From DAIPKP01 sp964545875 (GTDB lineage Bacteria; Synergistota; Synergistia; Synergistales; Aminiphilaceae): DNA of 64,000 bases. A program made the translations under genes and the position numbers. The notes beneath the pieces were generated by a model that saw nothing but the letters and a program-made list of their open reading frames with translations, ran no database searches and was not told the origin of the DNA. Below are positions 26,947 to 35,981 of the stretch, piece by piece; position 1 is the stretch's first letter, and every line of letters starts with the position of its first letter. The DNA is taken from assembly GCA_964545875.1 (NCBI GenBank), contig CAZJHH010000001.1:62001-126000 (forward strand), in the 5' to 3' direction.

Positions 26947-29004
26947 ATGACAACGTATCTGAATACATTGCTGAACCTTATTACCCAGCATTCCCTGCTG
27001 GCTTATGTCGTGATTTTCATGATTTCCCTGTCGGAATCCCTTGCTATAGTAGGGCTGCTGGTTCCGGGCACGGTGATCATGTTTGGTGTCGGCGCGGTTG
27101 TGGCTGCGGGAAAATTAAGCCTGTTTCCCGTTCTTTTGATGGCCATGACAGGCGCGGTTATCGGAGACGGTATCAGCTATTGGCTGGGACATCATTACAG
27201 AGACAGGCTGATAGATGTTTGGCCCTTTTCCCGCTATCCCCGAATGTTAAAGAAAGGAGAAGAGTTTTTTCTTCGACAAGGGGGCAAAAGCGTTCTGCTT
27301 GGTCGTTTCGTGGGGCCGGTGCGCCCGGTGATACCCGTGGTGGCGGGAATGCTGGGCATGCGTCCCTTGCGTTTCAGTATTGTCAACATTCTTTCGGCCA
27401 TCGGCTGGGCCTTGGCCTATATTCTGCCCGGAGTCTTTTTTGGAACCTCCCTGGCGGTGATCAAGATCGTCAGCACAAGGCTGGCGGTACTCGTTTTGAT
27501 TGTCGTGGTCAGTATATGGAGCCTTCTATGGCTATCCCGCAAGATGTTCTCCCTGTTTGAACGTAAAGCGCCGATATGGTTGGCCATGTTGCAACGATGG
27601 GCAACCACGGAACGCCCACATCAGGGGAGACTCCTGGGCTTTTTCAAGCGGATGCTTTCGAGCCTGGTTTGCGGTAAACAGGGAGAAGAATTTCTGTTCG
27701 CCTTTCTGGTACTGACGCTTGTTGCCGTAGTGTGGGGTTTTTTAGGAGTGTTGCAGGATTTGCTGGCAAAAAATCCCTTGCTTGTTGCCGACCATGGGGT
27801 ATATCACTTTCTTCAATCGCTTCGAACCGTGTGGTCGGATAGTATCTTTGTAGTGATAAGCGAACTGGGGGATCCTTTCGTCAATATCGTTCTGTTCTGC
27901 ACGGTGCTGCTCGTGCTGCTCGTCAAACGTTGTTACCGGGCTGCGGCATTCTGGATTGTGGCAGTAGTCGGAGGGCTGCTGGTCGTTCAATCCCTTAAAT
28001 GGGCCATTTCTTTACCGCCCCCGGTGCCCCTTTACGGTGGCGCTTCGGCCTATGGTTTTCTCAGTGCCCACACGACCATGAGTTTGATCCTCTACGGCTT
28101 TCTGGCCATTCTGATCGTTCGAGAGATTACCGTTGCATGGCGATGGGGATTGATTTCCGGCGTCGTACTCGTTGCCTTTGTTATCGGATTTTCTCGGCTT
28201 TATCTGGGGGCACACTGGCTTTCCGATGTGTTGGAGGGCTATTCTGTCGGTGCGATCTGGATGGCTGTCGTGGGAATCGCCTATCTCAAAAAAGCGGATA
28301 AAGCCCTTCCCAAGCGCCTTTTGGGAGGAGCGGTTTTATGTGCTCTCGTTCTTGCCGGCGGATGGCATGTGACGCAACAATATGAGGACGATATATCCTT
28401 TTATGTTCCTCGTCACGAGATGCAAACCATCGCCTTTGCGGCATGGATGGCGGAGGGATGGCGAAATCTTCCCACCTATCGCATCGACCTGGCGGGGGAA
28501 AGAGAACAGCCCCTCATTCTCCAGTGGGCGGGGCCGACGGAGGATCTGGCACAGTATCTCTTGTCCAAAGGATGGAAGATTCCATCATCGTGGAATCTGA
28601 AAAACCTCCTGAACGTGTTTTCTTTCGATACGCCGATCGGTGAATTGCCGGTGCTGCCGTTACTGCACAATGGCCGAATCGACGTGGTGCGCCTTGTGTT
28701 GCCCGTAGATAAGGAGCATCGGTGGGTACTGAGGCTTTGGGCCACAAACGTAGAGATCTCGGAAGGCAGACTTCCCGTCTTCGATGGGACAATAGAGGTA
28801 CAAGACCGGCGGCAGATCGCGAATATGATTCTTCTGGCGAAGGATTCCGGAGAGTACGACGTGCCTTTGAAAAAATTGGCGGAAATTCTTGACGGAGGAT
28901 TTGCGATGAGACTGGTGAACCGTAAGGGGAATGGGGTCGTTCCGGAGAAAGAAAGCCGAAAAATGAATTGGCATGGCGGCGTGCTGCTCATGTGCCTGAA
29001 ATAA
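26947..29004 (+). CDS. DedA - PAP2 phosphatase - LssY_C fusion membrane protein
   Basis: A 685-residue three-part protein. Residues ~1-200 are a DedA/SNARE-associated membrane domain (VPGTVIMFGVGAVVAAG, GGKSVLLGRFVGPVRPVIPVVAG). Residues ~250-440 are a PAP2-type lipid phosphatase with SAHTTMS in place of the usual PSGH, and the catalytic SRLYLGAHWLSDVLEGY. The rest (~450-685) resembles the LssY C-terminal domain. It probably dephosphorylates or moves an isoprenoid or phospholipid in the inner membrane. Codon choice (many CTG, GTG and GCC mixed with TTG and CGT) looks unlike the neighbours, and such fusions are best known from proteobacteria, hinting at transfer. Confidence 0.85.
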   Translation: MTTYLNTLLNLITQHSLLAYVVIFMISLSESLAIVGLLVPGTVIMFGVGAVVAAGKLSLFPVLLMAMTGAVIGDGISYWLGHHYRDRLIDVWPFSRYPRMLKKGEEFFLRQGGKSVLLGRFVGPVRPVIPVVAGMLGMRPLRFSIVNILSAIGWALAYILPGVFFGTSLAVIKIVSTRLAVLVLIVVVSIWSLLWLSRKMFSLFERKAPIWLAMLQRWATTERPHQGRLLGFFKRMLSSLVCGKQGEEFLFAFLVLTLVAVVWGFLGVLQDLLAKNPLLVADHGVYHFLQSLRTVWSDSIFVVISELGDPFVNIVLFCTVLLVLLVKRCYRAAAFWIVAVVGGLLVVQSLKWAISLPPPVPLYGGASAYGFLSAHTTMSLILYGFLAILIVREITVAWRWGLISGVVLVAFVIGFSRLYLGAHWLSDVLEGYSVGAIWMAVVGIAYLKKADKALPKRLLGGAVLCALVLAGGWHVTQQYEDDISFYVPRHEMQTIAFAAWMAEGWRNLPTYRIDLAGEREQPLILQWAGPTEDLAQYLLSKGWKIPSSWNLKNLLNVFSFDTPIGELPVLPLLHNGRIDVVRLVLPVDKEHRWVLRLWATNVEISEGRLPVFDGTIEVQDRRQIANMILLAKDSGEYDVPLKKLAEILDGGFAMRLVNRKGNGVVPEKESRKMNWHGGVLLMCLK

Positions 29005-29057
29005 ATGTATATGGGAAGAAGCTTCAATTACGCGATAAAACTTGAATTGTTTGAAGC

Positions 29058-29086
29058 GAGGGATCCCGAAATTTTCGGAATCCCTC
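29058..29086. terminator. bidirectional terminator hairpin
   Basis: GAGGGATCCCGAAA and TTCGGAATCCCTC pair with one mismatch between the convergent DedA-PAP2 and argH genes. It probably ends both transcripts. Confidence 0.65.
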
Positions 29087-29111
29087 GAAAAATGATCGAA
29101 AGAAAATAACC

Positions 29112-30512
29112 CTATTTCTCTCCGTACTCCCGGAAGCTCTCCCGGATTTCTTCCAGAAATCCCCGCCCCCGGGCAATCTGCTTTTTCACCTGGTCGAACC
29201 CCGTGCCTCCATAGGTGTTCCGTCCTTCCACCGCCTTTTCCGGAGTGAGAAGAGGGGGCAGATCCTCCCGAACCTCGGGAATGAGGCCCTGCCATTCCTC
29301 CAGAGAAAGCTTGTCCAGAGGCCGGTTGTGCTCCTGGCACCAGGCCACGGAGCGCCCCACCTTCTCGTGGGCCTCCCGGAAGGGAATGCCCTTTCGCACC
29401 AGGTATTCCGCCACGTCCGTGGCGAGGATGGTGCCCCCCTCGAAAGCCCGCCGGGCCTCCTTCTCCCGAACCTCCACCCGGCTCAGCAGGGGAGGAAGCA
29501 CCTCCAGAATCGCCTCCAGGGTCTCCAGGGAGCGCCAGAGCCCCCGCTTGTCCTCCTGGAGATCCCGGTTGAAGGTGCTGGGAAGCCCCTTGAGGGATAT
29601 GAGAAGATCCAGGAAATGCCCTATCACCTGCCCGGTCTTGCCCCGGAGAATTTCGAGGACATCCGCGTTCTTCTTCTGAGGCATCATGCTCGATCCGGTG
29701 CAGAAGGCGTCGGGAAGCTCGATCCAGCGGAACTCCTGGGAGCTGTAGACGATGAGATCCTCCGCCATGCGGCTGCAGTGGATCGTAAAGAGGGAGGCGA
29801 AGTAGTGGTAGTCCGTCTGGTAGTCCCGGTGTCCCACGGTGTCCAGGCTGTTCTCCGTGGGCTCCCGGAAACCCAAAATCTCCGAGGAGTATTCCCGGTC
29901 CAGGGGAAGGGTGGACCCCGCCAGGGCTCCCGATCCCAGGGGGCATTCGTCCAGGGATTCCAGGGCGAAGAGGAGCCGCCTCGTATCCCGCCGGAGCGCG
30001 GCGAAATGGCTCATCCAGTAATGCCCCATGCTGATGGGCTGGGCCTGCTGAAGATGGGTGTAGCCGGGGACCACCTTTTCAAGGTGGCGTTCAGCGTTTT
30101 CCAGAAGCACCTCCAGGAGGTCTCCCAGGGCGACGCCCAGCCGGGCGAGGCGGGAGCGCAGATAGAGCCGCACCGTGGTGGCCACCTGGTCGTTCCGGCT
30201 CCGCCCCATGTGAAGCTTGGCTCCCAGAGGGCCGAGAATCTCGATGAGCCGGGATTCGATGTTCATGTGCACGTCTTCGAGCTCCACCGAAGGCTCCAGC
30301 TTTCCCGAGCGGATCTCCTCCTCCACCTGGTCCAGTCCCCGGCAGAGTCCTTCTCCTTCTTCCAGGGAGAGAAGCCCGATTTTCACAAGCATTTGAACGT
30401 GTCCCTTGCTGCCCCGGATGTCCTCCCCATACATGCGCCAGTCCAGATCGAGGGACTCCGTAAATTTCTGCACCACCTCGGCGGTGTTCTCCTTGAAACG
30501 TCCTTTCCACAT
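29112..30512 (-). CDS. argH: argininosuccinate lyase
   Basis: A 466-residue protein, the expected size. It splits argininosuccinate into arginine and fumarate, the last step of arginine synthesis. Clear family marks are MGRSRNDQVAT near residue 107, PGYTHLQQAQP near 150, and the signature loop GSSMMPQKKNADV near 270 (usual form GSSIMPQKKNPD) with the catalytic serine. No argG or other arginine genes are adjacent, so it is a lone copy here. The start codon is an ATG; AAAGGACG lies ~7 bases upstream. Confidence 0.96.
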   Translation of the reverse strand: MWKGRFKENTAEVVQKFTESLDLDWRMYGEDIRGSKGHVQMLVKIGLLSLEEGEGLCRGLDQVEEEIRSGKLEPSVELEDVHMNIESRLIEILGPLGAKLHMGRSRNDQVATTVRLYLRSRLARLGVALGDLLEVLLENAERHLEKVVPGYTHLQQAQPISMGHYWMSHFAALRRDTRRLLFALESLDECPLGSGALAGSTLPLDREYSSEILGFREPTENSLDTVGHRDYQTDYHYFASLFTIHCSRMAEDLIVYSSQEFRWIELPDAFCTGSSMMPQKKNADVLEILRGKTGQVIGHFLDLLISLKGLPSTFNRDLQEDKRGLWRSLETLEAILEVLPPLLSRVEVREKEARRAFEGGTILATDVAEYLVRKGIPFREAHEKVGRSVAWCQEHNRPLDKLSLEEWQGLIPEVREDLPPLLTPEKAVEGRNTYGGTGFDQVKKQIARGRGFLEEIRESFREYGEK

Positions 30513-30588
30513 ACGCCATGCTCCCCCTTTTGTCTATCCTTGAAAATCCGGGGCTCTTTTCCCGGTTTCTTCGTATTCTTCTCCGGGA

Positions 30589-30617
30589 GGGTACGCTTTT
30601 TTCGCTTTTCCTGTCAA
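30589..30617 (-). promoter_or_regulatory. possible argH promoter
   Basis: On the minus strand a perfect -35 TTGACA (30612-30617) lies about 100 bases before argH. The -10 at 17-18 bases is poor (GTACCC/TACCCT), so this would be a weak or activated promoter. Confidence 0.3.
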
Positions 30618-30652
30618 TCTTTTATTCCTCTTGACTTGCTTCACGTGCATAA

Positions 30653-30699
30653 AAATCCCCGGCCTCGGAGCTTGAAAAAGGCTCTGAAACCGGGGATTT
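30653..30699 (-). terminator. terminator of the nucleoside operon
   Basis: On the minus strand AAATCCCCGG and CCGGGGATTT form the base of a long stem with a further inner pairing (GAGCC / GGCTC), followed by TTTTT overlapping its end. It lies ~120 bases past the last operon gene (M20D hydrolase), with a repeat element between. Confidence 0.75.
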
Positions 30700-30727
30700 C
30701 GAGGAGAGGAGAGAATTTTTTAATTTT

Positions 30728-30819
30728 GGAGTGGTTCGATCACTCGAGGAGTCGAGGGGGCGCATAACCGGAGGCTCCCATGACATATCTCGGAGCACTT
30801 TATTTGCAAAACCGCTTTA
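30728..30819 (+). repeat. repeat B, copy 1 (inverted-repeat element, ~92 bp)
   Basis: Related to copies at 57406 and 59081: a start like AGTGGTTCGATCAC, an inner CGGAGGCTCCC block and an end AAAACCGCTTTA. Terminal AGTGGTT/AACCGCT are imperfect here. It abuts the stop codon of the M20D hydrolase gene and sits before the operon terminator. Confidence 0.7.
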
Positions 30820-31995
30820 TTCGCTTCCGAGGTTTTGCAGAACGTAGCCTCCCAGGGCGGCGCTTCCCCGCCAGAGCACGTCCTCGTTGATGTCGAACCG
30901 GGGGTGATGGTGAGGGTAGTCCTTTCCGTCTCCCTTGCCCGCTCCGAGAAAGAAGAAGCCCCCGGGGCGGTGTTCCAGGTAACAGGCCATGTCCTCTCCC
31001 ACCATGGTGGGGGAGGTAAGCTTCCGGGCTCCGGAATCGCCGAAGAGTTCTTTGGCGAATTGCAGAAAGGCCTCCGCCTTTTCCGGAGAGTTGATCACCG
31101 GAGGAGCTCCCCGGAAAAGCTCTGCCTCGCAGCTTCCCCCGAGAGTTGTGGCTATTCCCGAGGCGAGTTCCTTCAGCCGGATGCTTACCCGATCCCGGTC
31201 CTCGGGAGTGACCGTGCGGAAGGTGCCTTCCATTTCCGCCTTTTCGGGAATGATGTTGTAGGCGGTGCCTCCGGCGGTACGTCCCACGGTGACCACCACG
31301 GGATGCACCGGGTCGATCTCCCGGCTTGCCAGGGTCTGGAGGGCCGAGAGAAACTGCCCTCCCATCACGATGGGGTCCACTCCCCGGTGTGGGGTGGCTC
31401 CGTGGGTGCCGGCTCCCCGGAATTCGATACGAAAACGGTCCATGCTCGCCATGGCGGTGCCTCGGTGAATGCCGATCTCTCCCGGAGCGAGTTCCGGAAA
31501 GATGTGCCCCACGTGGAGCCCCCAGACCTCATCCACGCCTTCCAGAACGCCTTGGGCGATGAGGGCTTCCGCTCCTTGGGAGATCTCCTCTCCCGGCTGG
31601 AAGAGAAGCCGCACCCGCCCCGCCAGGGAGGAGAGGTATTCCCGGATCAGCTTTGCCGCTCCCAGGAGCATGGCCATATGGCCGTCGTGGCCGCAGGCGT
31701 GCATGTTTCCCGAATCCGAGGCGAAGGAAAGTTCCGTGTCCTCCCGGATGGGAAGGGCGTCCATGTCCGACCGGAGGAGAATCGTCTTGCCCGGTCGGGA
31801 GGTTTCGATATCCGCGGCAATGCCCCAGGAATCTCCCACCCGGTGCCCCGGAATGCCCAGCTTGGCAAGCTCCTCCAGGATTTTCGTTCCCGTTCGGGGA
31901 AGCTCCATGCCCGTCTCGGGAATGCGGTGCAATGCCCGCCGCCAGGCGATCAGATCAGGCTGCAGCGTATGAGCGGATTCCAGAAAGGATTGCAT
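30817..31995 (-). CDS. M20D family amidohydrolase (hippurate/N-acyl amino acid hydrolase-like)
   Basis: A 392-residue dinuclear metal hydrolase. Its marks are LRSDMDALPI near residue 75 (metal aspartate), MHACGHDGHMAMLLGAA near 100 (cysteine and histidine ligands), QPGEEISQGA near 133 (catalytic glutamates) and HGATPHRGVDP near 200. The family removes acyl or aminoacyl groups from amino acids or amides. The family protein IAA-amino acid hydrolase shares these. It is the last gene of the nucleoside operon, 9 bases after the glutamine-amidotransferase-like gene, which is an unusual place. Weak ribosome site GGAAAG. Confidence 0.9.
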   Translation of the reverse strand: MQSFLESAHTLQPDLIAWRRALHRIPETGMELPRTGTKILEELAKLGIPGHRVGDSWGIAADIETSRPGKTILLRSDMDALPIREDTELSFASDSGNMHACGHDGHMAMLLGAAKLIREYLSSLAGRVRLLFQPGEEISQGAEALIAQGVLEGVDEVWGLHVGHIFPELAPGEIGIHRGTAMASMDRFRIEFRGAGTHGATPHRGVDPIVMGGQFLSALQTLASREIDPVHPVVVTVGRTAGGTAYNIIPEKAEMEGTFRTVTPEDRDRVSIRLKELASGIATTLGGSCEAELFRGAPPVINSPEKAEAFLQFAKELFGDSGARKLTSPTMVGEDMACYLEHRPGGFFFLGAGKGDGKDYPHHHPRFDINEDVLWRGSAALGGYVLQNLGSE

Positions 31996-32004
31996 CTTTC
32001 CGGC

Positions 32005-32754
32005 CTATACGCTTTTGGTCATCCAGTCCAGAAGGTTCTTCCAGAAGGTGTTGTAGTGTTTCCAGTTCACGAACTCCGGCGGGCCCCAGTGGGGAGCGCA
32101 GTCCGAGGTGAAGGCGGCGGTGCGCCCCTTGCTGCATTCCCGGAGGGCGATGAAGGGATCTCCGTTGAGGGAGGCCACTACCTTTCCTTCCTCCAGGGGA
32201 AGGGTGGCATTGTATCCCAGGAAGAAGGGCCAGGGTTCGCGGATGCCCCGGAAGACGGGATGTGCCGGATCGGTGATTTCCGGCAGAAATCCCTGGGGAA
32301 GTTCCACCCGGTCGTCCCGGTCCAGGCAGGCCACGGGAAGAATCTCCGAAAGGGAGGTCTGGCCGAACCGGGCCTTGGCATCGATTCCCGAGAAGGACAT
32401 GTAACCCCCCACCATGCAGAGGCTTCCGCCCCGGCGCACGTAGTCCCGGAGGAGGTCGCAGCGGTTGGGGGTACGCTGGCTGCGGTTGAAGGTGTTCGGG
32501 GCCAGGAGCAGGGTGTTGGAGCCGATATCCGAAAGCAGTACCGCGTCGTAGACATCCAGGGCCTCCGGAGAGGAGGGGAATTCCTCCGGAGCGAGGTGGT
32601 TGGGAAGAAAGACGACTTCGTAGCCCCCCGCTTCCAGGGCCTCCCGAAGCCATGCCACCCCTTCCTCGTATTCGCAGGTGTTGAAGGTGTCGAATCCCTT
32701 CACGTGCACCGTGTGCTTCATCCAGGATTCCCCGGCGATAAGAACTTTTTTCAT
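32005..32754 (-). CDS. glutamine amidotransferase-like (GATase1-like) protein
   Basis: About 249 residues from the ATG at 32754 (AGGAGG 9 bases upstream). It resembles the cytoplasmic GATase1-like family of putative glutamine amidotransferases: KVLIAGESW at the start, DVYDAVLLSDIGSNTLLL, a GGSLCMVGGYMSFSG stretch where class I enzymes hold the nucleophile elbow, and TSDCAPHWGPPEF near the end. No synthetase partner is present, so a free amidase or a structural role is possible. Its start overlaps the stop of the M20 gene upstream by 4 bases (ATGA), so it is translated from the same message. Confidence 0.75.
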   Translation of the reverse strand: MKKVLIAGESWMKHTVHVKGFDTFNTCEYEEGVAWLREALEAGGYEVVFLPNHLAPEEFPSSPEALDVYDAVLLSDIGSNTLLLAPNTFNRSQRTPNRCDLLRDYVRRGGSLCMVGGYMSFSGIDAKARFGQTSLSEILPVACLDRDDRVELPQGFLPEITDPAHPVFRGIREPWPFFLGYNATLPLEEGKVVASLNGDPFIALRECSKGRTAAFTSDCAPHWGPPEFVNWKHYNTFWKNLLDWMTKSV

Positions 32755-34025
32755 GATCTTTTTCCTCCTGTCCAGTTCACGATCAGATGGGCGTACGTCA
32801 GAATGCACTGCAGATACTCATCCAAAGGAAGCCATTCGTCCGGCATGTGGCAGTTTTCCAGGGGCCCCGGCCCGAGTATCACCGTGGGCATCTTGCCGAT
32901 GTTGCGGAGGAGCCGGGCATCGTTTCCCGCGGCGGAGCCGTTTATCACCGGAGCTTTTCCGGTGCCCCAGGCCACGGAGGTCTTGAGGCAATCCAGGAAG
33001 GGATGGTTCTCCTCCATTTCGAAGGCCCCTCCCTCCTGATAGATGGAGATCTCCGGAGGATGTTCCCGGAGCCAGGGATCCCCCTGGGCCCGGAGCTGTA
33101 GCCGGGAGAGCACCTCCTCCACCACGGCGTTCCGTTCCATGACTTCCGGGAGATAGTGAAGGCAGATCTTGCTTTCACAGAAATCCGGTACCGTGGAGCC
33201 CGCGGTGCCTCCCCGGATGACCCCAAGATTGAGGGTGGGGGGAGGAAGCAGGGGATGCCGGTATTCCATGAGCCACTGATGTTCCATCTCCCTCAGGGCT
33301 TCCGTGAGGAGGAAATGCTTTTCGATGGCGTTGACTCCCCGCCACTTGGTGCCCGAGTGGAGCGCCACCCCCCGGGTGACCATGCGGAAGAAGAGAAACC
33401 CCATGTGAGCCCGGGTGATGGCGCATCCCGTGGGTTCGCAGACCACCGCCGCATCCGCCCGGTATCCCCGGAGGAGGGCTCCCAGGGTTCCGTTGCCGCC
33501 TCCCTCCTCGTCCACCACCGAGAGAATGGTGACATCCCCGGGGAGATCGTACCCCCCCTCCCGGAGGAGCCGCACCGCCATAATGGAGGCCATAAGCCCC
33601 CCCTTCATATCGCAGGAGCCCAGGCCGTAGAGACGATTTCCCCGGATTTCCGGTTTCAGGGGATCCAGGCTCCAGGAGTCGAGATCTCCCGGAGGCATGG
33701 TGTCCACATGGCCGTCGAAGAGAATCGAGGGGCCTCCGCCTCCGGGAAAGGTAGCCGCCAGGTTGTAGCGGTCCGTGTAGTCGTGTCCGGGATTTCCCTC
33801 GCCGAAACGCTTTCGCCCTTCCTCTACGAGGGATTCCTCCATAGGTTCCCGGGTTACCCGGGCTCCCATGTCGCGAAGAAGGGATTCCAGATACTCCTGG
33901 CCGTTCTTTTCCCGGCCCCCCTCGATGCCGTGTCCCAGCACTTGGGTATCCCGGCTTACCAGATTCAGAAGGGGAGCGATGTATTCCTCCCGCCGCTCCT
34001 GCAGAAGGGTGCGGAGCCGTTCCAT
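32751..34025 (-). CDS. M20 family metallopeptidase (ArgE/DapE-like)
   Basis: A 424-residue dinuclear zinc hydrolase. The first metal motif is LFDGHVDTMPPGD near residue 103, the bridging aspartate is in GLGSCDMKGG near 137, the catalytic glutamates in VVDEEGGGNG near 172, and a dimerisation-domain histidine in ALHSGTKWRGVNAIEK. ArgE/DapE enzymes remove acyl groups from amino acids. In this operon its target may be an amide related to the imported ligand (inference). It starts 2 bases past the nucleoside hydrolase stop and overlaps the next gene by 4 bases. Confidence 0.9.
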   Translation of the reverse strand: MERLRTLLQERREEYIAPLLNLVSRDTQVLGHGIEGGREKNGQEYLESLLRDMGARVTREPMEESLVEEGRKRFGEGNPGHDYTDRYNLAATFPGGGGPSILFDGHVDTMPPGDLDSWSLDPLKPEIRGNRLYGLGSCDMKGGLMASIMAVRLLREGGYDLPGDVTILSVVDEEGGGNGTLGALLRGYRADAAVVCEPTGCAITRAHMGFLFFRMVTRGVALHSGTKWRGVNAIEKHFLLTEALREMEHQWLMEYRHPLLPPPTLNLGVIRGGTAGSTVPDFCESKICLHYLPEVMERNAVVEEVLSRLQLRAQGDPWLREHPPEISIYQEGGAFEMEENHPFLDCLKTSVAWGTGKAPVINGSAAGNDARLLRNIGKMPTVILGPGPLENCHMPDEWLPLDEYLQCILTYAHLIVNWTGGKRS

Positions 34026-34027
34026 GA

Positions 34028-34999
34028 TCAGGCGAAATTACGGCCCGGGCAGGGGAGATCGTCGTAGAGCTTCAGGGTGTCGTGAATCAGATCCCAGAAG
34101 CGTTCCACCTCCAGCTCCAGGGCCACCTCCGCATTGGGGGCCTTCCGGGTCATGCCGAAGTAGTCGCAGCAGGTACGGCCATAGGTATGTTCTCCCCGGA
34201 GTTCCACCTCCACCGCCATGGGTTTGGTCTTTATAAGGGTGGGGTCGATGAGCCAGGCCACGGTGGTGGGGTCGTGGAGAGGAGGCCCCTCCCAGCCGAA
34301 GACTTCCTTCTGGGTCTTGGCAAAGAATTCTATGAGCTCCACGAAGAGCTGGGAAACGGGATTGCCGATTTCCCGCATCCGTTCCACCACCGAGGGAAAT
34401 ACCTTGGCCTGCCGGGTGAGATCCAGCCCCATCATCACCAGAGGTCGTCCCGAGGAGAAGACCACGTGGGCCGCTTCGGGATCCGCGAAGATGTTGAATT
34501 CCGCCGCGGAGGTGATGTTCCCCAGCTGATAGGATCCTCCCATGAGGACGATGCGCTCGATCTTTTCGATGATCCGGGGTTCCAGCCGCATGGCCATGGC
34601 GATGTTCGAGAGAGGCCCCGTGGGAACCAGGGTGATGTCCCCGGCGGAGCTCATGAGAATCTCGATGATGAGCTGCACCGCATGACGGCTGTCCAGGGAA
34701 ACCGTGGGCTCCCCGAAGGTGGGGCCATCCAGGCCGGTGACGCCGTGAATGTCGTCGGCGATAACCTGGCGCCGTACCATGGGGCCGGACATGCCCGCCG
34801 CCACGGGAACCCCCCTGACCCCCAGGGCGGTGGCCACGTTGAGGGCGTTTCGGGCGGTCTTTTCCAGGGTCTGATTCCCCGCCACCACCGTAATGGCCTG
34901 AAGGTCGATCCGGGGATGAGCCCAGGCGAGCATCATGGCCACCGCGTCGTCGTGGCCGGGATCCATGTCGAGAATGATTTTTACAGGTTTTTTGGTCAT
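34028..34999 (-). CDS. inosine-uridine preferring nucleoside hydrolase
   Basis: A 323-residue nucleoside hydrolase. DMDPGHDDAVAMM near residue 11 is the calcium/ribose-binding aspartate cluster (usual DTDPGIDDA; His replaces Ile). PTGPLSNIA near 127, MGGSYQLGNIT near 154, AEFNIFADPEAA near 166 and HDPTTVAW near 240 complete the active site. It splits the N-glycosidic bond of nucleosides to free ribose and base in the cytoplasm. With the BMP-type ABC transporter upstream and ribokinase on the other strand, it makes a full ribonucleoside use route. Confidence 0.94.
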   Translation of the reverse strand: MTKKPVKIILDMDPGHDDAVAMMLAWAHPRIDLQAITVVAGNQTLEKTARNALNVATALGVRGVPVAAGMSGPMVRRQVIADDIHGVTGLDGPTFGEPTVSLDSRHAVQLIIEILMSSAGDITLVPTGPLSNIAMAMRLEPRIIEKIERIVLMGGSYQLGNITSAAEFNIFADPEAAHVVFSSGRPLVMMGLDLTRQAKVFPSVVERMREIGNPVSQLFVELIEFFAKTQKEVFGWEGPPLHDPTTVAWLIDPTLIKTKPMAVEVELRGEHTYGRTCCDYFGMTRKAPNAEVALELEVERFWDLIHDTLKLYDDLPCPGRNFA

Positions 35000-35027
35000 G
35001 AAGAAATCGCTCCTTTGAAGTCGAAAT

Positions 35028-35978
35028 CTATTCTTTCGTTTCCGAGATCTTGAGGGAACTCTGGGCTTTCCTTTCCTTTCTATTCTTGCGGATCATGGCG
35101 AGGGAGAGCACGGTAATGGTAGCCACGTAGGGAATCATGAGAATGAACTGGGAGGGAAGCCCCAGGGATTGGAGCCGGGATCCCACGGAATCCGTGAAGC
35201 CGAAAATGAGACAGCCGATCCAGCTTCGGATAGGATCTCCGCCGCCGAAAAACATGGCCGCCACTCCCATGAAGCCCCGGCCATTGGTCATGTTTTCCGC
35301 GAAGAGCCGGGAGTATCCCAGGGAGAGATAGGCTCCCGCCATGCCTCCGAGAAGTCCCGAGTAGAGCATTACCTCGAATTTCCGCCGGAAAACGTGAATT
35401 CCCGCAGTGGACGCCGCCAGAGGGTGGAGCCCCACGCTTCGGAGCCGAAGGCCCCAGACGGTGCGGTAGAGAACCCACTGGAGCACGAAGACCAGGAGAA
35501 TTCCCAGAGGTTCGAAGAGGGAGTAGTTGTTGAAAAGGGTGTTGATAACCTCGTTTCCCGAAAGAAAATCGAAGTGCAGCCGGGGAAGGGGAACGATGGC
35601 GCTATCGTAGAAGGATCCCGAGGTGTGCAGAACCTTTTGCAGCAGAAACCGGGTTACCGCCAGGGCGAGCATGTTGATGGCCATGCCCACCACGAAGATG
35701 TCCGCCTTGTACTTGAGGTGGGCGAAACCCATGATGGCCGCGATGAGAAGCCCTACCCCCATGGCGGCGGCCAGGGCCAGAACCCAGCTTCCCGTGAGGT
35801 AGCTCGTGGCCACCGCGGTGAAGGCTCCGCAGAGCATGATGCCCTCCACTCCGATGTTCAGGATATCCGCCTGCTGGGTAAGAATACAGGTCAGGGTGGC
35901 GAAGAGAATGGGCGTGGAGGCACGAATGGTGGCGTGAATCAGGGTAACGTTGAAAACCAGAGAAAGATTGTCCCACAT
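35028..35978 (-). CDS. BMP-type nucleoside ABC transporter permease 2
   Basis: A 316-residue inner-membrane permease with ~9 helices. Family marks are NIGVEGIMLCGAF near residue 42 and the C-terminal GRGFMGVAAMFFGGGDP with its coupling-helix region. It resembles the second permease (YufQ/NupQ type) of guanosine/nucleoside importers. It pairs with the permease encoded immediately upstream. AGGAGG precedes the ATG and the gap to that gene is only 3 bases. Confidence 0.9.
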   Translation of the reverse strand: MWDNLSLVFNVTLIHATIRASTPILFATLTCILTQQADILNIGVEGIMLCGAFTAVATSYLTGSWVLALAAAMGVGLLIAAIMGFAHLKYKADIFVVGMAINMLALAVTRFLLQKVLHTSGSFYDSAIVPLPRLHFDFLSGNEVINTLFNNYSLFEPLGILLVFVLQWVLYRTVWGLRLRSVGLHPLAASTAGIHVFRRKFEVMLYSGLLGGMAGAYLSLGYSRLFAENMTNGRGFMGVAAMFFGGGDPIRSWIGCLIFGFTDSVGSRLQSLGLPSQFILMIPYVATITVLSLAMIRKNRKERKAQSSLKISETKE

Positions 35979-35981
35979 GGC

